From NCBI GenBank assembly GCA_001972305.1, contig BDDD01000172.1:376214-440213 (forward strand): a stretch of DNA of 64,000 bases, read 5' to 3'. The notes under the pieces are model-generated. The model was not told the origin of the DNA and made no database searches. It was given only the letters and a program-made list of their open reading frames with translations. Below are positions 37,901 through 47,642 of the stretch, piece by piece (the stretch's first letter is position 1; each line of letters begins with the position of its first letter). The translations under genes were made by a program, and so were the position numbers. The stretch is from Cephalotus follicularis. Taxonomy: Eukaryota; Streptophyta; Magnoliopsida; Oxalidales; Cephalotaceae.

Positions 37901-38896
37901 AAATACACATTGTCATCACTGGAGTTCCGGCCAGATTTTGGCCAACCCATCGGGGCTCCAGCAACGCCATAAACAGGTTCCACATTGAATGAGCTACACA
38001 AAATCGCTCAAGACTCACCGTGAATCAGCGCCGAACACCGTGTCACAGGCAGTAATGAGTCTAACTCACTGAGTTGACTTGCCGTACTTCAACAGCTCCG
38101 GTCACCACCCAAAAACGCCACACAACCATCATTTCTACACATCGCTGCCCAAGACTCGTCGTGAATCTACGGTAATCATGCGGTCATAGGCGGCAGCGAG
38201 TCGAACTTGCTAAGTCAACTCGGTCAACTGATTCCGGCAAATTCCGGCCAAGAAACGCCTCAACGGCTGTCAAAATGGGTGGAGCTGGCCTTTTAAATGA
38301 AAACCCGCTCCATCCGCAACGCTAACGGCATCAGAAAACCCACAGTCAATGCGCACAGTGACGGGGAAAAGAGAAAACAAAAGAGAAGGAGAGGAAGAGG
38401 AAGGTTACCGACCATGGAGGAAGCACTGTGACGCCCACCGTTCCGCACGCCGACATCCCTCTCTTTCTTCTCCGGCGCCGAGCTCCCTCTCTCTCTCTTT
38501 CTCTCCCGCTGCTTTGTTTTCTCTCTCCCGCTTCCTTCTTCTTTCTTTTGCACGAGCGCCTTATGCGCCCGTGTCTCATCTCTTTCTTTTCTTTATTTCC
38601 TTTCTTTCATTTTCTTTATTGGTATTTACCAACAAAACATTAAGGCATGGGTCCCGTTTATTCTACGTATTACGATAATAATTGTCCAAATAGCCACCAA
38701 AATAATCGCAATAATAATGCGAACATAGGGTCGCACTGTCGTGCATTAAAAATAGGCTTTTTTAGCCATTTTGGGCCTTATAATTGCGGGCTCCAATGTG
38801 CAATGCCTTTTATTACTCCAGACCTCTATCGGCTTTATCACCGCCATACACTGTACCAATATCACAATAATTATTTATGAAATTTCGGACATTACA
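34995..38896 (-). mobile_element. S2: 3.9 kb solo LTR in the Athila LTR
   Basis: Flanked by a perfect 5-bp duplication CAAAT (34,990-34,994 and 38,897-38,901). The left edge is 'tttcacgccccg' (TG start altered) and the right edge 'cggacattaca'. There is no internal domain. The flanking sequences 'cttcgacggttatg' and 'aacgtcgacgctatc' belong to one Athila LTR array. S2 has its own arrays (about 35,930-36,080 'ccataaccgtacc' words; 37,200-37,345 GTCGAC words), a duplicated 90-bp unit with 'gaggaagtccaaat' (36,840-36,985) and a diverged 140-bp duplication (38,005-38,265). CT-rich text at 38,455-38,610 gives chance open frames only. Confidence 0.85.
37195..37345. repeat. GTCGAC-type array in S2
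   Basis: Five copies in 150 bp: ggtgtcgacagtt, aagcgtcaacggtt, ggcatcgactatt, aagcgtcgacgatt and aagcgtcgacggtt. The form 'aagcgtcgacggtt' also appears unchanged in the Athila LTR just outside S2 (about 38,937), although S2 and Athila are different elements. Confidence 0.8.
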
Positions 38897-40286
38897 CAAA
38901 TACACAAAACAGAAAAACGTCGACGCTATCGAGAGAAGCGTCGACGGTTAAGCTACTGGATTGAAAAGAAACGGATTTTAAACGCATGCAACTATGAATT
39001 ATCAAAGCAATAAATTAAAGGGAATAAAATATGTAAATTAAAGTCAGTTTTAGGGTATAGAAACTCACCATAAATTATATTGAACAATTCATTTACTTGA
39101 ATGATCAAACCTTGGTAACCAACAGCAGCTAGATCAATACAGAGGGAGACTATTATGACAAATCGTATGAGTAGTCATGCTAGGTTTATACGGAGTACAA
39201 CAGCAGCAACAAATCGTATGAATAGACATGCTAGGTCTATACAGAGTGTGTTCGGCGTGACAAACCGTATGAGTAGACTCCATTGATTGCGTTAAACACC
39301 ATTTATTCAACAAATTTCATATTCACTAACAATACATTTGTGGATTTTAATCAGACAGACAAATTGTGTGTGAATGCACAAAATTGAAAAATAAATCGAA
39401 TATTTAAGGATTTTTATTGATAGAATTATAACAATACAATCTAATAGCTTATTCTAACTCTAAAAACTTTAAGAATTTAGCTACAAAACATTTAATAGAA
39501 ACTACAAAAACTAAAGAAGAAGAAAAGAGAGTATGAGGGTGGCTACTGCGGTCTCTTGTACGTCTCCCCCTTTTTCAATGTTGCGCCTCCTTTTATATTA
39601 TCTGACTAAAGCCAGAAAAAACCTAAAACTTCCATATCTCTTTCTTTGGCGCACGCGGAAAATTAATTCATGCATTTGGGCGCGCTGCATCATGGGATGG
39701 GCTGAAGAATGCTGCATACGATGACATGTGGAGATGCTGGCTGACTCGTGGCGCATGGATTGCTGCATAGACTCGTGGCGCATGTTGCTGGGCGTGTTGC
39801 ATGCATGGGCATGGAGAGGATGACTGCATGGGATCATTGGCGCATAGGGAGCTTATTCATGCAATTGTTACAATGCAGGCGTGAAAATTTGGGTGAAGAA
39901 TCGATGGCATTGTGGTAATAAGTGATGAAAGCATAATTATAACCAAAATCAATTTTTCGACTGTATCTCTCCATCTGGACTCCGGAAGGTCTCAATCCAA
40001 GAATTAAAAGTATTCCAAATAATTTTATAAACAAAATGAGTCTAGTATTCAATATCTTTTGAGTCTTAAATTTTGACTTCTCTCGCTTAAATGGATGCAC
40101 TCTTTAACCGATCTTTGACATCAAACCGCTTTAACTCAAAAAGTAACGTTTTACCTCCATTTTCTCTTATTCCATAATAATAAACATAATACCTGTAAAT
40201 ACAATAAAACATACATGAGTAATCTGATCCAAGCATAAAAATATAACAAACAGATCATTAAAAATAACACATTTTTATGCTAAACA

Positions 40287-40681
40287 AATACCCATATACT
40301 TAAACGTTGCTTGTCCTCAAGCAATGAAAATGGAAAGTTAAAAACAAAAAACAAAAAACAAAAACATAAGCAAAAAACATAAACAAAAACCTAACTCATT
40401 TTTGTAGGAATCACGATTGCATTTAGCATATGCAACAAGCCCTTAAACCCCTAGATGGCCCTAGTGGACGAGTTTTGTCTCGTAAGTGTTTTCAGTGAAT
40501 AAACATATAAAATTCAGTTCATCAAAACTTTGACAATAGGCAAAATGTATCTCTACTTAAAAATTCATAGGCAACCCCCATACTTGAATTTTATTATCTC
40601 GTTCCAAGTTATAGAATCAAAACACATCTCAATTAAGGAGCTTAACCAAATTTTCTGTTTTTCCACACTAATTTACCAATC

Positions 40682-40734
<53 letters not shown>

Positions 40735-41200
40735 AGAACATCAATTCATTATCCTCCTCCTTAGTAAAATCTATAAAGCTTTGAAAAACACACAAGATTG
40801 GACTTTATATTTATTTGTTTCATTTATTTTCACACAAACTCCTGCATTGAGATGTATTCCTTTTCTTTTCCTCGAAAACAAAATTTTTATTATTTCTCCT
40901 ATGGGGTTTTCTATTATTTCTAAGCAATCAACATTTACTCCTACTTTTAAAATTAAAATGAACTTTGGTCTAAACACCCCCCCTCCCCATACTTAAACTT
41001 TGCATTGTCTTCAACGCAATGAAAATCAAATAAAGAAATAACAATGAATGATAAAAAAAAATATAAGAAACAATGGAATAAAATAAAGAACAAAAGGGTT
41101 AGGGTTTACCGGATATGATCATGGAGGCTCAAAATAACGAGACTCATGAAAGTCCATGGCCTCCTTCATCAATGCAGCTTGAAGCTTTAAAAACATTATT
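40287..41200 (-). other. Athila 3' non-coding region with two polypurine-like tracts
   Basis: Next to the LTR is 'gacaagcaacgtttaagtat' followed by 'atgggtatt' on the minus strand, the usual Athila 3' context. About 690 bp upstream on the element (40,972-40,995) a stronger tract, 'gtatggggaggggggtgttt', is preceded by a similar 'gaagacaatgcaaagtttaa' context. Between them lies an AT/AC microsatellite at 40,683-40,735. No gene is recognised. Confidence 0.55.
40683..40735. repeat. (TA)n-(CA)n microsatellite
   Basis: A 'ta' run followed directly by a 'ca' run, about 52 bp in all. Confidence 0.95.
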
Positions 41201-42064
41201 GCTCACTGTCCGTTCATCTTGAATTCATTTCCAATACATGTCTTACAAAGCTCAAACATATGAGGTGAAAAGACAATTTCAACAATATAATCATCATCCC
41301 AACAGGATCTCGACCAATAACATTCATCAAGAAACTCGTAACATTTTAGTGCATCTCCTATACTTGTCATATCAATCTTAAACACATCACATGAGAAAAC
41401 AATTTTTACAATATAAGCATCATCCTAATAGGATTTCCACCAATAAAAAACATTAAGAGAATAAGAATTATTGTGGCCAACCAACCAGTCAAACATTTGA
41501 GCATTGATAATATACACCTTCCATCCTATTCGATCTTTAGTATGGAAAAAATTATTTTCGAGGGTGGTGTGAGGGTGAGACGGCGTGCTAAGCTTGTAAG
41601 TGAAATGGGGATAGATCATCCCATTGACTATCCGAAGTAGAATCAATAATCCCATCGTCCAACCAACTCAGAATTTCTTTTTGCCTGACATCTAGTTCCT
41701 CGAATTCTTTCAAACATTTCATGAAGTTGCTCTCAAAATTTATGTCAAAATATGTTTGGCCAGACGTGGCAATTTTGTGAGTGTAATGGGATAGATAATC
41801 CCATTCACTATCTGGAGTTGGCTCATTGAGCTTATTTTCTAGCCACGTTAACGCTTCCTCATTTTCCAGCCACGTTAACATTTCCTTTTGAGTAGCTTCC
41901 GTTTCCTCGAATTCTCTCATACACTCAATGAAGTCATGATCAAAGTCTGTGTCAAAAGTGTCAGGAATCGAATGTATCACGTAGACTTCATCGAAGTCAA
42001 GTGGATGCTTTCCCAAGTGGAAGATGTTGAAATCCATTGGCGACTTTCCAAAACTCAACTTCAA
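41200..42064 (-). pseudogene. Athila unassigned coding tail with internal repeats
   Basis: Downstream of the protease, 'LSFGKSPMDFNIFHLGKHPL' follows the normal end of an Athila protease. It then gives way to an acidic stretch with two related units: 'ECMREFEETEATQKEMLTWL' with 'PDSEWDYLS', and 'KCLKEFEELDVRQKEILSWL' with 'SDSQWDDLS' (41,588-42,064). Further on (41,203-41,480) two related pieces contain 'DAYIVKIVFS' and 'DDYIVEIVFS'. I do not recognise this family, and no RT motif is present. It may be an element-specific protein tail. No function is proposed. Confidence 0.6.
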
Positions 42065-42772
42065 GAGACCATTTCAGCAATTGATTAAAGTATTACTAGT
42101 TGCCAAGAATGGTCTACCAAGGATAACTGGGATTTGATCTTCTATATTCGCAATAGGTTGGGTATCTAATACGCCAAAGTCGACAGGAAAGAAAAACTCA
42201 CCAACCTTGATTAACACATCCTCAATTTTCCCTTATGGTATTTTCACCGACCTATCAGCTAATTGCAAAGTCATCGTGGTCGGGCGCAACTCTCCTAAAC
42301 CAAGTCGCTCAAAAACTGAAGAAGGAAACAAATTCACACTTGCTCCTAAATCGAGCAAAGCATGTTCAATTTTTGTATTCCCAATCACACAAGAGATCGT
42401 CGGGCAGCCAGGATCTTTGTACTTTGGTAACTTTGGTTGCGAAATAATCGTAGTGATATTGGCTGCCAAGAAAGCCTTTTTCGGTGTTTGAAGGATTCTA
42501 TTTTTAGTGCATAAGTCCTTTAGGACTTTTGCATAAAAGGGAACCTGAGCAATTGCATCAAGCAATGGAAGATTGATTTGGACTTGTTTAAACGTTTCTA
42601 CGATCTTTTCCATTGCTTGGGCTTTCTTACTTTGCAATCTTTTTGGGAAAGGAGCTGGGGGATCATATGAACGCTCGGATAAAACCACTGGTTGTTCCTT
42701 CTTCTTCTTCTCCTCTTCATCTTCCTTCCCTTCATCTTGCGCACTTGAAGTTGTTGGTTGCGCAAAGGAGTC
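42065..42772 (-). pseudogene. Athila gag end and aspartic protease
   Basis: After a charged linker ('EGKEDEEEKKKKEQP', 'YDPPAPFPKRLQSKK') come 'FKQVQINLPLLDAIAQVPFY' and 'AKVLKDLCTKNR', then 'LPKYKDPGCPTISCVIGN' and the protease active site 'HALLDLGASVNLFPSSVFER'. The region ends with 'VILGRPFLATSN' near 42,100. DLGAS in place of DTG/DSG is normal in Athila proteases. The upstream side is cut by the CACTA insertion (AAC duplication at 42,773-42,775). Confidence 0.85.
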
Positions 42773-42775
42773 AAC

Positions 42776-43025
42776 CACTACAAGAAAACAGGGCAACGAC
42801 GAGGGCAAATGGCTAAGGCAGTGCAATCCCCTCGCCGTTCAGCGGTTTTTTATTTTTTATTTTAAAAATCGCCTGGGCAAGGGTACTTGTACCCTCGCCA
42901 ACTTAAAACACACAGCGAGGGTACCTGTTGCCCTCGCCATGCCCTCGTCGAACCCTATACCTAAACTCAGCACTTTACTTTTTTTTCTTCCTCTATTTTC
43001 TTTCTCTCTTTTTCTCACTCTCTCT
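42776..43025 (+). repeat. CACTA 5' terminal and subterminal repeats
   Basis: The terminal repeat is followed by inverted and direct copies of 'cgagggcaa', 'cctcgccgtt', 'gcaagggtacttgtaccctc' (a near-perfect palindrome), 'gcgagggtacc' and 'ccctcgcc'. In this family such words bind the TnpA-like protein. A CT-rich leader-like stretch (42,975-43,022) precedes the SIRE boundary. Confidence 0.85.
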
Positions 43026-43870
43026 TCCTCAGGGTTCACTCCCCTATTACAATCAAAGTGTAAAAAGAATAGTGTTTGTTCTTAACCTCTCAAAGGTTGG
43101 ATTTTACAAGATAATATTTCTCAATCTAAGTGGGAACAAATATGAGCTAAGACACAATACAAGAGCTTCTGAAAGAGACTTGATGATTTTGAATTCTTGT
43201 GCTGTTTTTGCTTGATTGATCTTTGTATCTATGTTTTCTTGTGTTCTTGTTATGTTCTCTCGTTAAAACTTCTTGTTTATAGCCGTTTCTTACTTCATAC
43301 ATCCGTTGGATATGTCTTGAAATTTGTTGCTTCAAAAACGGCACATTAAAACTCTGTCAGAAATTTTTCCAGCCGTGCAAAGCGTCAACAGTTTGCCTCA
43401 AAGCGTCGCCGCTTATATGATCGTTGGGCAGTTCAAATTTGAATTCTGGTCAAAGCGCTGGCATTCTGGTATTTTGGAGTCAACTATTTCCTCAAAGCGC
43501 TAACGCTTTGTGTAGAGCATCGCCGCTTTTCTCAAATTGATTGGCTCCAAGAAATTTCTATTTTTAACCGCTGACAAATGGTGTCAAAGTACAAACGCTT
43601 TGATTTAAAGCGTTGGCGCTCTCATTTAAGCGTCAACGGTTTGGACACTTACTCCTTTCCTTGAAATGCTTCACCGGTTGACGCTTTGTTCCTTGCTTCG
43701 ACTGTTGCACAAAGCGCTGACGCTTACTCCCTGAGTGTCAACGCTTTAAGTTGTTTCTGCAATTTTCTTTGCTGTTTTGCACATTCTATCCTTTTCTTGC
43801 ACATAAAGAAACTTTGTTAAAACACAAATATGTTATCATCAAAACTAGGATTGAGACATAAATGTCAATA
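43026..43870 (-). repeat. SIRE 3' LTR, incomplete copy
   Basis: Aligns with 51,221-52,059 of the 5' LTR from 'agggttcactcccc' to 'acataaatgtcaa', where the minus-strand LTR starts. It includes the GTCGAC/GCGCTnnCGC-type array (43,380-43,750). Beyond its left edge the text is CACTA sequence. Confidence 0.88.
43380..43750. repeat. GTCGAC-type array in the SIRE LTR (left copy)
   Basis: About fourteen words such as aaagcgtcaacagtt, aaagcgtcgccgctt, aaagcgctgacgctt, aagcgtcaacggtt, aaagcgttggcgct and ggttgacgcttt. Many form perfect or near-perfect palindromes (aagcg-n-cgctt). The partner array in the other LTR is at 51,565-51,940. Confidence 0.85.
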
Positions 43871-44070
43871 ATCTTCCTCTTTTTGATGATGACAAAATTT
43901 GCTTCATTTTAAACATAAGTTTTAAACAATATACCAATAATGCACAAGTATAAAACATATTCATGTATACATGCTCCCCCTTAATTCAATATATCCCCCT
44001 TAGTTAAACAATGAGTGTTTACTTGTCATTATTTGCCATCTTTTCCTATACTTTCTCCCCCTTTTTGTTA
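43871..44070 (-). other. SIRE polypurine tract and extra purine runs
   Basis: The tract 'aaaaagaggaagat' (43,871-43,884, minus strand) is adjacent to the LTR. Three further runs, 'taagggggagc' (about 43,976), 'taagggggata' (about 43,997) and 'aaaaagggggagaaag' (about 44,055), lie within the next 190 bp. Confidence 0.7.
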
Positions 44071-44249
44071 TCATTTCAAAAATTATTGAATTTCTTACAA
44101 TTGAAACTATTTATGATTATAAAACAATGGCATTATAACGTAGAATCATTCACATTGCACACCAAGCATTCATTAATACAATTATATACATTAATACAAT
44201 ATCATTCACATTAGATAAAATGCATAGTGAAATATTACAAAGTTGTTGA

Positions 44250-45563
44250 TTACATCACAAGTTCTCTTTAAAAGCATAAATCATAAAATGTTTTTCACAA
44301 CAAAACAATACATAATCATAACATGCATAATGAATCATGAGATGCATGAGCTCAATCGTCCATCGGAGTGTCTTCATTATCTTGGCTTGAAGAGGAGATA
44401 AGGCCTTCGTTGCCAATAATTCTTGTTTACGCAAATCTCTTAGCCATCCTCTTTTGCCTTCTTTTAATTGTTTCAACATTCACCTTCATTTCCTGGACAT
44501 TTTGCTGTAGGCCTTTAATCGCCTCCAAGATTTCTTCGCGTTTAGTGATTGGTAGGTTGATATTTGGTGTGGGCTCTTCTTGGGGCTCTCTTGCTTCAGT
44601 TTGAGCTTCATCACCCATTTCTGCTTCTCCTTCTTCTTCAACGACTCTATTCGAGTCCTCCTCCCTAGGGATCCACATCCCAAGTCTTTTATGTTTCTTG
44701 AACCCCATTCGTCCGAGAGTTCCCTTCCCTAGCTTGTCTGCACTTTGAAGTGGGTGATGTATTTCTCCAATTAGGTCAATTTCAAAAAATTGAAGGATTT
44801 TGGTGATGATGTTACTATAACCCAGTCTGGCATTCTCTCGGTCGTGGATTGCGTGCATATGGTTGATTATAAGGTAGGGGACACTGATCTTTTTTCTAGT
44901 GATGAGGTGATACATAGTATATTACTCCATGTGTGTTACCTCATCGAACCCACCACCCTTAGGCAAAATGTGTGTGCAAACAGCACGATGTTGGAACCTA
45001 TGATGTAGGCTAAGGTTCCTAGTGTACATTCGTTGCATAAAGTCGGCATTTTCTCCGAATAGCAACTTGACACATTCTTCTTTGTCAAAATTGTCATTTA
45101 TCAACCAATTCCTTTGATTCCAACCTCTTGGACCTTCACGTGGGATTCCTAGAATATTTGCTAAGGTTGGTACATCAAATAATATCTCCGAATTGTTGAT
45201 TTTTGTGATTAAATCTACCATAGAGGTAGCTAGTATATGAACATAAAATTCCATGATTAGCTCTGGATAACTAGGCAAATTTATTGAAAATAGAGGTTCT
45301 AACCCCTGTGCACTTAACCACTCAACAATGGGGAAAACCTCATTGTTGCAAAAATCAAAGTCTAACACTTTGCCTACAACTATTTTGAGATTGAAGTAGG
45401 CTTCGGGATACCTTAGGAGTGAAGGAGTCGCTTCTGGTGTGGCTGGCAGTGCGCTTGCACCCTTGCCCTTGTGTCCAACCGATTTTCTCCTCTTGCTAGA
45501 CCCTTCCCCAGCTTGAATGTTCTTTCTATTAGGCATATTTGATGTTGGTTTGATGTTTAACAA
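44250..45563 (-). pseudogene. Extra coding region in env position of the SIRE element
   Basis: Two same-strand open pieces follow RNase H. The first (45,563-44,922) starts MLNIKPTSNMPNRKNIQ, is basic at the N-terminus and contains 'PELIMEFYVHI', 'FDVPTLANILGIPREGPRGW' and 'HRAVCTHILPKGGGFDEVTH'. The second (44,915-44,427) contains 'VPYLIINHMHAIHDRENARL' and ends in an acidic stretch and a short coiled coil ('EILEAIKGLQQNVQEMKVNV'). The pattern 'EFYVHI...LANILGIP...' resembles plant proteins labelled putative plant transposon protein. I see no signal peptide or membrane segment, so it does not look like an envelope. Role unknown. Confidence 0.6.
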
Positions 45564-45639
45564 CGATTTTCGACAGAAAGGAGGTTCGAAATCGCTAGAG
45601 ACTGTGGTTTTTTAGTTAGGGATTTGATTTTTAGGGGTA

Positions 45640-45800
45640 AAATGTGTTGACAGACGGCGATTTCTATTTTAAAATATGACTAAAGTGTCGACAAAGTTGG
45701 ATAAAGCGTCGGCGCTTTGATCAATTTCCCTAATTCAAACCCCAATTTTTGTGTAAAGCGCTGACGCTTTCATTCCAGGCGTCGGCGCTTTGCTCTTTTT
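45640..45800. repeat. GTCGAC/GCGCC-type words inside the SIRE element
   Basis: Five words in 160 bp, agtgtcgacaaag, aagcgtcggcgcttt, aaagcgctgacgcttt, ggcgtcggcgcttt and an edge copy, lie between RNase H and the extra coding region. These are the LTR array words, here in the internal region. Confidence 0.7.
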
Positions 45801-45903
45801 TCTGCCGATTTTTCTGAAAACGCGTATGAATGAATGCAAATGATGCAACACTAAATACTCAAGCAATTCAAGCAAAAATCATATAAGTATACAATCATAT
45901 TAA

Positions 45904-47590
45904 TCATTCAATTTCATACAAACCTAGTTCCATTCTAAATTTGGAGAAAGTTTGTTCGTCTAAAGGTTTTGTGAAAATGTCCGCGACTTGTTCTTGAGTC
46001 AGAACGAAGACTAATTCAATGTCACCTTTTTCAATATGGTCTTTTATAAAGTGATAATTAATATCAATATGCTTTGTCCTAGAATGATGTACGAGATTTT
46101 TTCCTAGACAAATTGAACTAGTGTTGTCACACCTAATTGACACTTTCTCAAACTTAAAGCTGTAATCAAGAAGTTGTTGTTTCATCCACATGATTTGGGC
46201 ACAACAACTTCCCACGGAAATGTATTCAACTTCGGTAGTGGAAAGTGCTACCGAATTTTGTTTCTTGCTAAACCAAGAAATAAGCATATTGCCTAAGAAT
46301 TGACAAGTGCCACTTGTACTTTTTCTATCTACTTTGTATTTTCCAAAGTCGGTATCGGAGTATGTATGTAGGTCACATGATGAGTTCCTAGGATACCATA
46401 GTCCTAAAGAGGGAGTATATGCTAGATACTTAAATATTCTTTTTATCGCATGCAAGTGAGATTCCTTAGGGCATACTTAAAATCTAGCACATAAACACAC
46501 ACTAAACAATATATCCGGCCTACTTGCCGTTAAGTAAAGTAATGAACCTATCATGCATCTATAAAGTTTTTGGTCTATAGGTTTACTTTGTTCGTCCTTG
46601 TCTAGTTTAGTAAATGTGCTCATGGGGGTCTTACTTTTTTTGGCGTTCTCCATCCCAAATCTTTTAAGTAGGTCTTTGACATACTTTGATTGGTTGATGA
46701 ATATTCCTTCTTCTAGTTGTTTGACTTGAAGTCCAAGGAAATAGTTGAGCTCACCCATCATGCTCATTTCAAATTAGTCCTGCATGATCTTAGCAAAACT
46801 CTTGCACAAATTTTTATTAGCAGACCCAAAAATTATATCATCAACATAGACTTAGACAATTAAGATTTCTTTATTAAAAGTTTTTTGTGAAAAGAGTAAT
46901 ATCGATTGTTCCTCTTTTAAAGCCATTTTCAAGGAAATAACCACTTAACTTTTCGTACCAAGCTCAAGGAGCTTGTTTCAAACCACATAACGCTTTTGAG
47001 AGTTTAAAAACATGGTTAGGAAAATGAGGGTTTTCAAACCGGGAGGTTGTTCCACATAAACTTCCTCCTTTATTACACCATTTAAAAAAGCACTCTTAAC
47101 ATCCATTTGAAAAAGGGTGAAATCCTTAAACGATGCGTATGCAAGCAACATACATATAGATTCTAGTCTAGCTACGGGTGCATACGACTCATCAAAGTCA
47201 ATTCCTTCTTCTTGGGAATATCTCTTAGCAACTAGCCTAGCTTTATTTCTAATTACAATTCCTTGGTCATCTACTTTATTATGAAATACCCATTTAGTTC
47301 CAATTTTGTTTTGGTCACTAGGTCTAGAAACTAAATTCCATACCTTATTTCTTTCGAATTGGTTTAATTCCTCTTGCATGGCATTAATCCAATTTTCATC
47401 CTTTTCGGCTTCATCTATATTTTTAGGTTCTATTTGTGATAAAAATGCAATATAATTATGATTAACACAAGATCTAGTAGGTACTCCTAATCTAGGATTA
47501 CCTATTATTGCTTCATGAGGGTGTCCTCTTACCACCTTCAAGGTTTTGTCGTGGAGAGATTCTTGATAGCTTTCTTGAGGGGTTTCTTCT
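45904..47590 (-). pseudogene. SIRE reverse transcriptase and RNase H
   Basis: RT: '[20 protein letters not shown]', '[20 protein letters not shown]', '[20 protein letters not shown]', '[20 protein letters not shown]', then 'LNYFLGLQVKQLEEGIFINQ' and 'YLTASRPDILFSV'. RNase H: 'TYSDTDFGKYKVDRKSTSGT', 'SVALSTTEVEYISVGSCCAQ', 'HIDINYHFIKDHI', ending 'RMELGLYEIE'. Copia type by motif order (integrase before RT). Broken in a few places. Confidence 0.92.
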
Positions 47591-47642
47591 AGTGTGGATT
47601 CCTCCTTTTTGGTTTCTTCTAGTTTAGCTTATCAACTCCATT

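Larger units (their letters stand above)
34787..40286 (-). repeat. Athila 3' LTR, interrupted by S2
   Basis: On the minus strand the LTR begins 'tgtttagcataaaaatgtg' (40,286) and ends 'cttgcgttataaattttaaaaca' in the text near 34,787-34,806, close to the known Athila LTR ends ('cacttgcgataaa'). Without S2 it is about 1.6 kb. A minus-strand TATA box (taatataaaagg) lies at about 39,590-39,601. Repeats with 'actcgtggcgcatg' and 'gctgcat' sit upstream of it at 39,690-39,850; three units with 'caaatcgtatgagtag' lie downstream at 39,155-39,285. The LTR also carries GTCGACG words on both sides of S2. Confidence 0.7.

Noticed and set aside
38293-38678. Arginine/lysine- or serine-rich open frames on both strands
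   Set aside because: Low-complexity CT/GA-rich LTR sequence explains them; no conserved domain or start context is seen.
44250-45563. Envelope gene in the SIRE element
   Set aside because: Position fits, but no signal peptide or transmembrane segment is visible, and the motifs resemble a putative plant transposon protein instead.
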